A stretch of 64,000 nucleotides of DNA from Dyadobacter sp. MSC1_007 (GCF_023667495.1 NZ_JAMOZL010000017.1:92963-156962), one strand, 5' to 3'; positions 18,046 to 26,632 are shown, numbered from the stretch's first letter. The notes: generated by a model not told the origin, from the letters alone. Numbers and translations: made by a program.

Positions 18046-19290
18046 TTACGCCTTCAACGCTTCCGCTATCTTCAACCTCGACATCCTGAATGCGGGTAAC
18101 ACGCCGGACAGCAGGCCAAAAACGAGGCAGACGATGATACTGATGACGAATACGGGAAAGTTGATCGTAAGGTCGGCATATGCGATCCAGCCGCTGGAAT
18201 TGATGAACCTGATCGCGAGATAGGCAATGATTAACGCGAACGTGCCACCGATAAAAGTGATAAAAATGTTTTCAATGATAAATTGCCAGAGCAGCGCTTT
18301 CGAAGGAGCGCCGAATGCTTTTCGAACGCCTATTTCAGAAGCCCTTTCCAGAATGCGGCTTACATTCACGTTCACCAGATTTACGGCAGGCAATCCCATC
18401 ACCATCAGCAATACCAGCGCGGCTATCGAATAAAACGCCACTTTATCTGCATCACTACGAGCGAAAGTGTTCAGAAAATGATCAAAATACGGCTCTGCTT
18501 TTACCTTCAACACATTATAATTCCCTCCGTCTTTGATTTCAGGCAAAGTTATCTTTGAGATATTACTGTCAAATTCAGACTGTATGGATGGAATATCCGA
18601 TGCGTCTTTGGCGAGAACGATCGCCACATAACGTCCCTGCAAGCCTTTGCTTTCATAGTTGCTTTTGGGTGCGGTGTATGGGAAATAAACGTCCGAATAC
18701 GTGTAAACCCGGGTAGGCGGACTGCCTTTCACCACACCGATTACGCGATAGTTGATATTCTCTATCTCAATTTCCTTACCGACTACAGACTTGCCGTTGT
18801 TTTCGAAATATTGGTCCCGCAACGCATCCGTGATCACGACCACATGATCCGAGTTCCTGATATTTGTGTCGTCATACGGCTTGCCTTCCAGAAATTCGAA
18901 TCCTGTCACATACCAGAAATCAGCGTCTGTGTATTTGGTATTGAGCTTAATCCTTTTTCCATTCACATAGGTGTTGGAAAAACTGAAATTCGACATGATC
19001 GCAACCCGCTCGGCACTTTTCAGCGACTTTGCGTGCTTCGTCAGTAACCCAAAGGATGCCGGTCCGGTCGACATGGTCATGTTTGCCGAATCCGTACGCA
19101 TAACTGTTGCCACGTAAAGAGACCTCCCGCGCTTGTTCTCTGGATAATGCGGCCCAAACAAATGGTCCAAAAACGAAGTCACAATCATCAGCACCGCCAA
19201 AGTAAGCGTGATCCCGAACAAGGTGATGAAAGTATAGAAAGGATGCCGAAGCAGCACCTTCCAGGCAATTTTAATATAGTTTGAGAGCAT
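18046..19290 (-). CDS. ABC transporter permease (MacB/FtsX-like), first of two
   Basis: 414 residues with the same plan as the following permease: an N-terminal helix (~17-41, IKIAWKVLLRHPFYTF leader), a periplasmic domain (~50-280) and three C-terminal helices with VSRILERASEIGVRKAFGAP as the FtsX coupling helix. It probably forms a heterodimer with the other permease, which differs mainly in the periplasmic domain. The substrate is unknown; related exporters handle peptides, lipids or antibiotics. Confidence 0.9.
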   Translation of the reverse strand: MLSNYIKIAWKVLLRHPFYTFITLFGITLTLAVLMIVTSFLDHLFGPHYPENKRGRSLYVATVMRTDSANMTMSTGPASFGLLTKHAKSLKSAERVAIMSNFSFSNTYVNGKRIKLNTKYTDADFWYVTGFEFLEGKPYDDTNIRNSDHVVVITDALRDQYFENNGKSVVGKEIEIENINYRVIGVVKGSPPTRVYTYSDVYFPYTAPKSNYESKGLQGRYVAIVLAKDASDIPSIQSEFDSNISKITLPEIKDGGNYNVLKVKAEPYFDHFLNTFARSDADKVAFYSIAALVLLMVMGLPAVNLVNVNVSRILERASEIGVRKAFGAPSKALLWQFIIENIFITFIGGTFALIIAYLAIRFINSSGWIAYADLTINFPVFVISIIVCLVFGLLSGVLPAFRMSRLKIAEALKA

Positions 19291-19295
19291 GTTCT

Positions 19296-19360
19296 AATTT
19301 TGAATGGTTGAATGAGTGAATGACTGAATGTTGAATTGAATGACTGAATGTTGAATGAGG
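19296..19360 (-). repeat. Inverted repeat copy with 20-base tandem duplication
   Basis: AATTTTGAATG (19296-19306) opens an array of GAATG units. TGAATGACTGAATGTTGAAT occurs twice in tandem without mismatch (19317-19336 and 19337-19356). It is followed by a purine-rich stretch. This lies between the permease start and the ATPase stop. Confidence 0.75.
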
Positions 19361-19475
19361 GAGAAAGGATGAAAGGGAGACTTCCGGGTTCGTTATGTTT
19401 CACGATAAACAATTCCTGACTTAATGACCTTCTGAATAGATATGACAACTTCCTCCTTCCTCCTTTCTCCCCCCT

Positions 19476-19493
19476 ATTCACTCATTCAAAATT
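19476..19493 (+). repeat. CATTCAAAATT repeat copy beyond the ATPase 3' end
   Basis: ATTCACTCATTCAAAATT, in opposite orientation to the array at 19296-19360 in the same gap, so the two can form a stem in the transcript. A pyrimidine-rich tract (19448-19475) precedes it and resembles one at 20211-20244. Confidence 0.65.
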
Positions 19494-19499
19494 CTTCAT

Positions 19500-20162
19500 T
19501 CATTGCACCTGCGTCCCGTCGAACAGCCGCACGAGGCGGTGGGTTTTCTTGGCCATGGCTTCGTCGTGGGTTACCATCACGATGGTGGTGCCGTCCTCAT
19601 TCAATTTTTGAAGGATGCTCAGGATTTCGTTGCCCATCGCGCTGTCCAGGTTTCCGGTAGGCTCATCGGCGAGGATAATTTCTGGCTTGCCGACAATCGC
19701 CCGTGCAATGGCCACGCGTTGTTTCTGTCCGCCCGAAAGTTGCTTCGGAAAATGCTTCATCCTGTTGCTAAGTCCTACCTTTTCCAAAGCTTCCTGCGCC
19801 AGCTCGCGACGCTCACGTCCGGAGCTATTGCGGTAAAGCAGCGGAATTTCGACGTTATCTATCACTGATAAATCATTGATCAGGTGAAAGCTCTGAAATA
19901 TGAAACCGAGTTTGCGGTTTCTCAATTCGGCCAGATGTTTATCCGTAAACCGCTCCACCGGACTGCCATCGATCTCGATCTGCCCCTTCGAAGGCGCATC
20001 CAGGAGCCCGATGATATTCAATAAGGTGCTTTTCCCACATCCTGATGGACCCATAATCGAGACAAACTCCCCCTTCTTCACATTCAGGTTAATGTTGTTC
20101 AAAGCCAGCGTCTCGATCGAGCTGGTACGGTACACTTTCTCTACATTTTGTAATTTGATCAT
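19500..20162 (-). CDS. ABC transporter ATP-binding protein (MacB/LolD type)
   Basis: 220 residues, the size of a stand-alone MacB/LolD-type ATPase. Walker A is GPSGCGKST (38-46), the signature LSGGQ is near residue 141 (KQLSGGQKQRVAIARAI), Walker B is IILADEPTGN, and the switch histidine lies in VMVTHDE. It powers the two permeases encoded downstream. It sits between tolC and the permeases in the operon, and repeats pointing inward flank both of its ends. Confidence 0.95.
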   Translation of the reverse strand: MIKLQNVEKVYRTSSIETLALNNINLNVKKGEFVSIMGPSGCGKSTLLNIIGLLDAPSKGQIEIDGSPVERFTDKHLAELRNRKLGFIFQSFHLINDLSVIDNVEIPLLYRNSSGRERRELAQEALEKVGLSNRMKHFPKQLSGGQKQRVAIARAIVGKPEIILADEPTGNLDSAMGNEILSILQKLNEDGTTIVMVTHDEAMAKKTHRLVRLFDGTQVQ

Positions 20163-20175
20163 GGCGCTGTTTTTT

Positions 20176-20205
20176 AATTTTGAATGAGTGAATGACTGAA
20201 TGAAT
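20176..20205 (-). repeat. Inverted repeat copy upstream of the ATPase
   Basis: AATTTTGAATGAGTGAATGA continues as CTGAATGAAT, 13 bases upstream of the ATPase start codon. It is the reverse complement in kind of the array at 19476-19493 on the other side of the gene. A pyrimidine-rich tract at 20211-20244 separates it from the tolC stop. Confidence 0.7.
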
Positions 20206-20244
20206 TATTGTTTTTCTCCTCCTCCCTTTCCTCCTTCCTCCCTT

Positions 20245-21702
20245 CTAGTAACTAATCTTCTGGTTCCGCTCGAAGTCGTAAAGCGTCAGCAGGCGGAGAC
20301 TGTAATAGGATTGCCAGTAATCACGCAGTGCGAGGATGTAGTCTCTTCTTGCGATGTCCTTTTCCTGCGTGGCGATTCCAAGGTCGGTGACGCTGAGGTC
20401 GCTTAGAATGAAACGTTCCTTTGCGATCTGATAGCGGTCGGCTGCAATGCCGTCGGCCAGCTTGGTAAGTTTCACCTGCTTTTGAAGCATTTGTAAAAGC
20501 GTTACCTGGGTGAATATTTCCTGTTCAAATGTGAGCTTATCTTGTTCAACCGACTGCCGGGCAAATTCCTGATTGGCTTTGGCGACTTCCGTCCTGGCCT
20601 TATTGCGGCCCCAGGTCATGATGGGTAATGTGAGTTGCAGCTCTACAAACTCTCGGTCCTGCGGGCTTACATACACGTCGCGTGGCAGGTTGCCTTGGTT
20701 CGATAGGCCGAATGTCGCATTTAAAGTCGCATTCAGACCATTATCCTTTTTTGCAAATTGCACATCCCGCTCCGCTTCAAGCAACTTTCTCCCGAATGCG
20801 ATCGACGCCGAACGGTTGGCGAAAGCCTCGTCCAATGCGACTTGTGCATTGACATCAAACTGCTCCGCCTCCAATGGAATTTCCAGTTCGAGCTCCCGCT
20901 CGTCCCTCGAGCTCATGAACATTTTCAGTTTAAGCGACGCTACTGCCGCCGACTGCTGTGCCGAAGCCAGGTCTTTCTGGGCCGTCAGCAGGCCCATTTG
21001 CAATTGAAGAAGGTCATTTTGCGAGATCTTCCCCAGTTCCAGTTTGTGTTTGGCTATTTTGAAAAGCGTATCATTGTTACTCCTGTTTTTCTCGGCGATC
21101 TGCAAATTGACCTGTGTCACGAGCAAATCAAAGTAATATCCCGTGGCATCCAGCGCAACCTGTTCCAGCGACTGAATAAATTGCTGGTTACCTTCCCTGT
21201 ATTTCAGCGGTTGGATCCTGCGGTCCCATTTCAAAGGGTTAAACTGGAATAACGGCTGTTGGATACCTATTTCAAACGGAATCCCATTGTACCGGGTGTC
21301 GTCCCTGGCAAAGTCATCAAACCGCTGCATCTGCTGTTGCACGTACACTTTGCCTCCGGTCATTGCTATGCTCTGACTGAGCTGCAAATTTAGCGTCGAA
21401 TTGTTATTGGATACGTGCTGAAAAGAGACGGATCCGTCCGGCTGCACCACCTGGATGTACGACCGTGTGAAGCCAGGTAATATCCCGGTAAGGGCCAGTT
21501 GCGGCTTATAATCGGCCTGAAACGAGCGGTACTGCCAGTAATTGGTCTTTTTTTGCGTAGTAGCCTGTTTGGAAGCAATGGATTGCTCCCTGGAAAGCTG
21601 TACTACTTCCTGCAAACTCAATTTCCTTATCTGGGCACCAGCAGTCGAAACAACTAATGCACTCAGGACAAATGCGAAGAGATATTTCATGGCTAGCGTC
21701 AT
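20245..21702 (-). CDS. TolC family outer-membrane efflux protein
   Basis: 485 residues with a signal peptide (MTLAMKYLFAFVLSALVVSTAGA; translation may begin at the internal Met5). Two outer-membrane efflux repeats (~residues 25-230 and ~270-470) are rich in Gln, Ala and Leu heptads. Its start overlaps the stop of the adaptor gene by four bases, so the channel and adaptor are translated together. It supplies the outer-membrane exit for the ABC exporter and is only distantly similar to the TolC homologue at 426-1718. Confidence 0.92.
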   Translation of the reverse strand: MTLAMKYLFAFVLSALVVSTAGAQIRKLSLQEVVQLSREQSIASKQATTQKKTNYWQYRSFQADYKPQLALTGILPGFTRSYIQVVQPDGSVSFQHVSNNNSTLNLQLSQSIAMTGGKVYVQQQMQRFDDFARDDTRYNGIPFEIGIQQPLFQFNPLKWDRRIQPLKYREGNQQFIQSLEQVALDATGYYFDLLVTQVNLQIAEKNRSNNDTLFKIAKHKLELGKISQNDLLQLQMGLLTAQKDLASAQQSAAVASLKLKMFMSSRDERELELEIPLEAEQFDVNAQVALDEAFANRSASIAFGRKLLEAERDVQFAKKDNGLNATLNATFGLSNQGNLPRDVYVSPQDREFVELQLTLPIMTWGRNKARTEVAKANQEFARQSVEQDKLTFEQEIFTQVTLLQMLQKQVKLTKLADGIAADRYQIAKERFILSDLSVTDLGIATQEKDIARRDYILALRDYWQSYYSLRLLTLYDFERNQKISY

Positions 21703-22943
21703 TGAATCGTGATCTCTTCGAGGTGCTGGTAACTATTCATGTCCGTCAGGATGACCTGCTCGCCTACTTGCAGACCGCTTTTTATTTCGACAAAGTCAAA
21801 ATTGGAAAGACCTGTTTCCACTTCACGCCGATGTGCGACACCATTTTTTAGCACATACACAAATTGTTTTCTCTTGCCGGTAAATGTCGGCCCGTTCGGC
21901 ACGCGCATGGTGCGGGTGCTTTTGCTGGTGACCAGGTATACTTCTACCTTCATGTTCGGTCTTAACGACGCGTTTTTCGCATTGTCGAGCTGCACGGCGA
22001 ATGCTATTGCCCCGTCTTTCACTGCGGGCTTCACCTGCGTGACGATACCACGAAGCAGCTGCTCATTCACTTTAACTATTGCGCTCAGACCTGCCTTCAC
22101 CTGGTCGGCGTACACGTCGGAACAGCTGCCTTCCACCCTGAAACTTCCCAGATCGGCCACTTTTGCCAGCATTTCACCTTCATTGACCGACGAACCTATA
22201 TTTTCATTAACCCAGGTAAGCACACCCTTGCGGTCGGCTACGATATCGGCCATTTTAAGTTTATGCTGCAATTCCTGCAAATTCTTACCCTCGATCTGCG
22301 CGCCGAGCTCCGTTTCACGCAAGCTCGCGCTCATTGATTCGCGGTTGTATTTCAAATCATTTTCAAGTTGCTGTTTTTCCAGTTCGGCGATCTTCAATGC
22401 ATTTTCGGCGCGGGTTATGTCTTCCATCGTTCCGCCGCCCACTTTTTGCAAGCGTTTGGCATCTTCGAAATCAGCCCTCAGCTTGTTGATATTTAAAGAT
22501 TTGATGCGGTCGTTGATCTCCGCATCATACAAATCCTTATTCAGTTTCATGCGCAACTGGTCAATACTGTTCTTCTTGAGTTCAAGCTGGTCCTTGTAGC
22601 GTTCCGATTCGATCAGCGTCAAAGATTTATCCAGCTCAACGATCGGCTGGCCGGGTTGTACCTGTGTTCCGGGTGTAAGGAGGATGCGCTTGATGCTCGC
22701 TCGGATCGGACTTGTGAAGATCTGTTCGTAAGCCGGGATAATCTCTCCGGAGGCCGTCAGCGTGTTTTCGACGTCACCGGTTTCAACCGCTCCCGTCCTT
22801 ATCCGTGCGCTTTCCAGCGAAGTTGAAAGTGATTTTCTAAAAAAATACAGAACGGCGGCAGATGCCACCACCACGACGGCAATGATCGCCCATCGGCGGT
22901 ATCTGGTTGTTTTAAGGTAGTCCGGCGCTATTTCCCGATCCAT
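21699..22943 (-). CDS. HlyD/MacA-like periplasmic adaptor subunit
   Basis: 414 residues. One N-terminal membrane helix (~19-36) anchors it in the inner membrane. The lipoyl-like half-motifs flank a long coiled-coil hairpin (~residues 100-225, starting LIESERYKDQLELKK), followed by a beta-barrel domain and the membrane-proximal domain (VPNGPTFTGKRKQFVYVL). It joins the MacB-like permeases to TolC. First gene of the nine-kilobase minus-strand operon; a -24-like sigma-54 element lies about 65 bases upstream. Confidence 0.93.
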   Translation of the reverse strand: MDREIAPDYLKTTRYRRWAIIAVVVVASAAVLYFFRKSLSTSLESARIRTGAVETGDVENTLTASGEIIPAYEQIFTSPIRASIKRILLTPGTQVQPGQPIVELDKSLTLIESERYKDQLELKKNSIDQLRMKLNKDLYDAEINDRIKSLNINKLRADFEDAKRLQKVGGGTMEDITRAENALKIAELEKQQLENDLKYNRESMSASLRETELGAQIEGKNLQELQHKLKMADIVADRKGVLTWVNENIGSSVNEGEMLAKVADLGSFRVEGSCSDVYADQVKAGLSAIVKVNEQLLRGIVTQVKPAVKDGAIAFAVQLDNAKNASLRPNMKVEVYLVTSKSTRTMRVPNGPTFTGKRKQFVYVLKNGVAHRREVETGLSNFDFVEIKSGLQVGEQVILTDMNSYQHLEEITIQ

Positions 22944-23002
22944 TTGTTGGCTTATTGGAGGTTTACTAAAAGAAATTCATGGCTAATATGCCTTCTTTTA
23001 TT

Positions 23003-23016
23003 ACAATCTCGTGCCA
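23003..23016 (-). promoter_or_regulatory. Possible sigma-54 promoter (-24 element) of the exporter operon
   Basis: On the minus strand TGGCACG (23016-23010) matches the -24 consensus perfectly. A -12-like TTGTA follows after three bases rather than the usual four, so the spacing is one base short. It lies 67 bases before the adaptor start codon, and the operon encodes an NtrC-type activator. The imperfect -12 box makes this tentative. Confidence 0.3.
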
Positions 23017-23060
23017 ACATTTAATCGACTGTAAATCAATAATTTATACGCCAAAATAAA

Positions 23061-23090
23061 AACAAAAAACCGTGCGATAACGCACGGTTT
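23061..23090 (-). terminator. Rho-independent terminator
   Basis: A perfect 10-base stem AAACCGTGCG/CGCACGGTTT with a four-base loop. On the minus strand it is followed by a T-rich run, so it ends transcription of the gene at 23130-24416 before the exporter operon. Confidence 0.85.
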
Positions 23091-23129
23091 GTGTGATTTG
23101 GCACTTCCAGCCATACAATGCCGGAGTGG

Positions 23130-24416
23130 TCAGGTTTTGAGCTTCTTTTTCTTAGCTGCCGGAAACAAAATATTGTTCAGGATAAGCCGGTAACCTGCTG
23201 AATTGGGATGCAAATTCAGATCTGTCGGCTCTTCCCCTACCCTATGCTGGTAATCCTCAGGATCATGGCCGCCATAGAAGGTAAAGAAACCTTTGCCGTG
23301 CGTGCTGTGAATGTATCTCGCTTCTTTGGCATTCTTGTTTTCAGCCAGGATAATTACTTCGGGTTTGATCAGCCTGTTTTTGAATGCGGTAGTCTGTCCC
23401 AGAAAGCCTTTGATGATCGTCTGGTGGTTTTGTGTCAGCATACTCGGAACGGGGTCCCATTTAGCCGAAAACTGGAATAGCGAGAAAAAATCGTTGGCTT
23501 CTCCCAGGCCCCTTTCCTCCGGCTGATTGTCGATGTCCGAAAACTCAATCTCGTAAGGATAAGGAATTGTTTTGAAGTCCCTGAATGCGAATGTGTTCTC
23601 GTATTTGAGCTTGCCATTGGCTGTCGGATCGGCCGGCGTGCCGTCGTACATGGCTTCCACAATGTCAAGACCGTCTGCCGCCAAGGCAATGTCGAAAGTA
23701 TCGGTTGCATTGCACATCGCGAACATATAGCCTCCTCCCGTCACGAACTCTGCGATCTTTTTGGCTACTGCGAGCTTCATTTGGGGCACATTGCCGAAGT
23801 CGTATTTGGTTGCTGTTTCCTCGGCTTCCCGCTTTTGCTCGCGGTACCAGGGATGTTCCTTATATTGAAAAAACTTGCCAAACTGGCCCGTAAAATCCTC
23901 GTGGTGCAAATGCAGCCAGTCATATTCGGGAAGCTTGTTGTTCAGTACTTCATCATCATAAATTACATCGTAGGGAATTTCTGCATAGGTAAGCACCAGC
24001 GTAACGGCGTCGTCCCAGGGCAATTTCGATTTGGGGGAATAAACCGCGATCCGTGGTGCTTTTTGCAGCTTCACAGCATCCATATTTACGTCCGGCGCGC
24101 TGATTTGTCCCAATATCTGGCCTGCTTGCGCTTCCGAAATCACCTCAAAACTGACTCCGCGCACCGTCATTTCAGAGGCAAATAACTGACTATATGCCAC
24201 CATAAAACTGCCGCCCCGGTAATTGAGCAGCCAGTCCATCTCCATTTCAGAGTTTTTCAGGATCCAATACGATATGCCATATGCTTTCAAATGGTTCTTC
24301 TGACTGTCGTCCATCGGTATCAGCAGCCGGTTCGAGAACGAATGCATCGACCCCAGTAAAAAAATGACAAGCGGGATATAGAAGCGTACCACTGGTTTGA
24401 TTCTTTCAAGTTTCAT
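23130..24416 (-). CDS. Conserved Bacteroidota exported protein (often labelled asparagine synthetase B)
   Basis: 428 residues with an N-terminal membrane/signal segment (~14-27). The core contains PRIAVYSPKSKLPWDDAV, YDWLHLHHEDFTGQFGKF and VTGGGYMFAMCNATD, which resemble a glutamine-amidotransferase-like (ThuA/BPL_N-type) fold. A second conserved part ends in STHGKGFFTFYGGHDPEDYQH. I recall close relatives in Cytophagales genomes being named asparagine synthetase B, but neither the N-terminal Cys glutaminase nor the ATP-pyrophosphatase motif of AsnB is present, so that name is not supported. The function is unknown. It has its own terminator and is divergent from the permease gene at 24565. 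Confidence 0.8.
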   Translation of the reverse strand: MKLERIKPVVRFYIPLVIFLLGSMHSFSNRLLIPMDDSQKNHLKAYGISYWILKNSEMEMDWLLNYRGGSFMVAYSQLFASEMTVRGVSFEVISEAQAGQILGQISAPDVNMDAVKLQKAPRIAVYSPKSKLPWDDAVTLVLTYAEIPYDVIYDDEVLNNKLPEYDWLHLHHEDFTGQFGKFFQYKEHPWYREQKREAEETATKYDFGNVPQMKLAVAKKIAEFVTGGGYMFAMCNATDTFDIALAADGLDIVEAMYDGTPADPTANGKLKYENTFAFRDFKTIPYPYEIEFSDIDNQPEERGLGEANDFFSLFQFSAKWDPVPSMLTQNHQTIIKGFLGQTTAFKNRLIKPEVIILAENKNAKEARYIHSTHGKGFFTFYGGHDPEDYQHRVGEEPTDLNLHPNSAGYRLILNNILFPAAKKKKLKT

Positions 24417-24564
24417 GCGCAGTTTTACATCAGGTAATTACATAAATATATAAAGAAACCGTAACGAACTGAAATTAATCACAAAAGTCGTACCGGTCTG
24501 GTCTTTATTAAAACCATTATCTAACGATCAAATCCACTTTCTGATGCACCACTTCTAATTCACT

Positions 24565-25809
24565 ATGATCATCCGGGAAAATATTGAGGAAGGCCTTCGT
24601 TCGATTCAAAGCAACCTGCTCAGGACGGTGCTGACGGCCATGATTATCGCCATCGGCATTACATCGCTCGTCGGTATTCTTACTGCCATTGAAGGCATTC
24701 AGGCTTCTGTCAACAGCAGTTTTGCAGATCTTGGCGCCAACACGTTCACCATCCGCAACCGGGTCGACGATGACTTCCGTAGTGGCGGCCGCCGGAGCAA
24801 ACAATATCCCTCGATCACCTTCCGCCAGGCTGTTGCCTTTGCCGAGAAATTCAAGGCCTCTTATACAGCCACAGCATCGCTTTCCGCTGAGATCGGGGGC
24901 GCTGTGCAGGTCAATTATCTATCCAAAAAAACGAATCCCAACACGAATGTCGTCGGCTCGGATGATCAGTATCTCGGTATCAACGGCTACAAAATTGACC
25001 TGGGCCGTAATCTCGATAAAAATGACCTTGAAAACTCCCTTAATGTCGTCGTGCTGGGACAGGAAGTGGCACGCAAGCTTTTTGAACGCCTGAATCCGAT
25101 CAACCGGGAGATCACTTTTATGGGCGGTAAATACAAAGTGGTAGGAGTATTACAGAAAAAGGGTTCGCTGGGCGGCAACAACGATGCCGATCGCATCCTT
25201 CTGATCCCGCTCGAAAACGGCCGTGGGCTTGCCGCCAACCGGGCGCTTACTTACAATGTTACCGCTTCGGCCCCCAACATTTCCGACGGCGACTTTATCG
25301 TCGAGGAAGCGCGTGGCATTATGCGACGGATACGCAATGACGCATTGGGCAAAGAAGATTCTTTCACCATCGACCGTGCTGACGCTATGGCTAAAGATTT
25401 CGAAGAAATATCCAGCTATTTGCGCATCGGTGGCTTCGGGATCGGCATTATTACATTGCTGGGAGCATCTATTGCCCTGATGAATATCATGCTCGTATCC
25501 GTCACCGAGCGCACACGGGAGATCGGTATACGCAAGTCGCTTGGCGCCACGCCGCGCGTTATTCGCGTTCAGTTTTTGATCGAAGCTATTGTCGTGTGCA
25601 TTATCGGCGGTATTGGCGGTCTGATACTCGGCATTATCGTTGGCAATGTGATTTCAGGCTCCATCAGCACTAATAGTTCCTTCGTGATACCCTGGCTCTG
25701 GATGGCGATGGGAATTGCTGTGTGCGTGCTGGTAGGCGTCCTGTCGGGCATCTATCCGGCCATCAAAGCCTCGCGTCTGGATCCTATCGAGGCATTACGC
25801 TATGAATAA
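24565..25809 (+). CDS. ABC transporter permease (MacB/FtsX-like)
   Basis: 414 residues: N-terminal helix (~22-43, LLRTVLTAMIIAIGITSLVG), a MacB-type periplasmic core (~50-270) and three C-terminal helices with VSVTERTREIGIRKSLGAT, the FtsX coupling helix. It is closer to canonical MacB/lipoprotein-release permeases than the pair in the 14-23 kb operon. No ATPase gene lies next to it, so it must share one encoded elsewhere. It stands alone, followed by tRNA-Leu. Confidence 0.93.
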   Translation: MIIRENIEEGLRSIQSNLLRTVLTAMIIAIGITSLVGILTAIEGIQASVNSSFADLGANTFTIRNRVDDDFRSGGRRSKQYPSITFRQAVAFAEKFKASYTATASLSAEIGGAVQVNYLSKKTNPNTNVVGSDDQYLGINGYKIDLGRNLDKNDLENSLNVVVLGQEVARKLFERLNPINREITFMGGKYKVVGVLQKKGSLGGNNDADRILLIPLENGRGLAANRALTYNVTASAPNISDGDFIVEEARGIMRRIRNDALGKEDSFTIDRADAMAKDFEEISSYLRIGGFGIGIITLLGASIALMNIMLVSVTERTREIGIRKSLGATPRVIRVQFLIEAIVVCIIGGIGGLILGIIVGNVISGSISTNSSFVIPWLWMAMGIAVCVLVGVLSGIYPAIKASRLDPIEALRYE

Positions 25810-25869
25810 GCGGGTTACGGAACCGAGCGATTTAGTGAGATCTTTTTCAGTTAATTTTTAACCAGGAAG

Positions 25870-25900
25870 TTTGCTTAATTGCATTTTCTGCCTACTTTTG
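25870..25900 (+). promoter_or_regulatory. Promoter of tRNA-Leu
   Basis: TTTG (25870-25873), 19 bases, TACTTTTG (25893-25900): an exact Bacteroidota promoter. Predicted start near 25907, about 18 bases before the mature tRNA. Confidence 0.75.
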
Positions 25901-25924
25901 CACTCCCAACAAGGAAGACCAATT

Positions 25925-26008
25925 GCCCAGATGGCGGAATCGGTAGACGCGTTGGTCTCAAACACCAATGAGGTTACACTCGTGCCGGTTCGACTCCGGC
26001 TCTGGGTA
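25925..26008 (+). tRNA. tRNA-Leu (anticodon CAA)
   Basis: Cloverleaf with acceptor GCCCAGA/TCTGGGT (one G-T pair), an anticodon stem TTGGT/ACCAA around the loop CTCAAAC giving anticodon CAA (reads UUG), a long variable arm as in class II tRNAs, and the T arm GCCGG-TTCGACT-CCGGC. The 3' CCA is not encoded. Flanked by an exact promoter and a strong terminator. Confidence 0.96.
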
Positions 26009-26010
26009 CA

Positions 26011-26042
26011 AAAGTCTCTCAGCGAAAGCTGAGGGACTTTTT
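26011..26042 (+). terminator. Terminator after tRNA-Leu
   Basis: A 13-base stem AAAGTCTCTCAGC/GCTGAGGGACTTT closed by a GAAA tetraloop, with one G-T pair, running into T residues, just two bases beyond the tRNA. Confidence 0.88.
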
Positions 26043-26110
26043 GCTTTATAGCTCAATTAAAAACCGCATTTTTTGGCGCTCTCGAGCCATTCTATGATTC
26101 GACGCCTTAC

Positions 26111-26539
26111 TTAATCCAACCCATAAGATCGCCGTTCGCTTCTTAATTTATCTTGTAGCTCTGCAATCGCTTTCTTTTTATTCTGCCTGATCTGAGCAAG
26201 CAATGGCTTGGGCCCGCCGTCTGGGTTGTACCTGGATCCCCAGTCAAGAATCTCTACCATGAGCGGCACCAGCTCGATGCCTTTGTCAGTGATCAGATAC
26301 AGGAATTTCGACGCGTTTTTGGGAGAGACTACCTTTGAAACGATTCCCTCATCCACTAGCGTGTTCAGCTTTTCGGTCAATACGGCAGAAGATATTTTCT
26401 CGGCTGATGCCCGAAACTCCAGAAAAGAGTTTTTGCCGTTAAACATCAAGTCCCTCAAGATCAACAGCATCCATTTATCTCCAAAAATTTCCACCGAAAA
26501 ATTGATGGGGCATGCTGATCTTCTCTCCATTGTTTTCAT
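26111..26539 (-). CDS. HxlR family winged-helix regulator
   Basis: 142 residues (the start could be Met4). The hallmark HxlR N-terminus ERRSACPIN-FSVEIFGDKWMLLILRDL (residues ~5-32) with a conserved Cys is followed by the winged helix FLEFRASAEKISSAVLTEKL and the wing. HxlR proteins are dimeric repressors or activators, often redox- or aldehyde-responsive through the conserved cysteine. Divergent from a short-chain dehydrogenase; inverted repeats in the shared gap are likely binding sites. Confidence 0.92.
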   Translation of the reverse strand: MKTMERRSACPINFSVEIFGDKWMLLILRDLMFNGKNSFLEFRASAEKISSAVLTEKLNTLVDEGIVSKVVSPKNASKFLYLITDKGIELVPLMVEILDWGSRYNPDGGPKPLLAQIRQNKKKAIAELQDKLRSERRSYGLD

Positions 26540-26551
26540 AATATTACAGTC

Positions 26552-26614
26552 AAAAGCAGTTTGTTTTTAAAACTACTTTTTGATAGATTTGCAGTTCATA
26601 AAACAGACTGCAAA
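26552..26614. promoter_or_regulatory. SDR promoter with two inverted-repeat operators
   Basis: On the plus strand TTTG (26560-26563), 20 bases, TAGATTTG (26584-26591) form an exact promoter. Two inverted repeats overlap it: AAAAGCAGTTT (26552-26562) with AAAACTACTTTT (26569-26580, one mismatch), and TTTGCAGT (26588-26595) with ACTGCAAA (26607-26614). They cover the -33 and -7/start regions, as expected for HxlR control. Confidence 0.65.
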
Positions 26615-26632
26615 AATAGCTAAAATTTAATT

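Noticed and set aside
16758..20205. Possible CRISPR array
   Set aside because: Repeats are short, partly inverted, not regularly spaced by unique spacers, and no cas genes are nearby.
23130..24416. Name asparagine synthetase B
   Set aside because: No Cys2 glutaminase and no PP-loop motif is present; the name appears to be an inherited mislabel.
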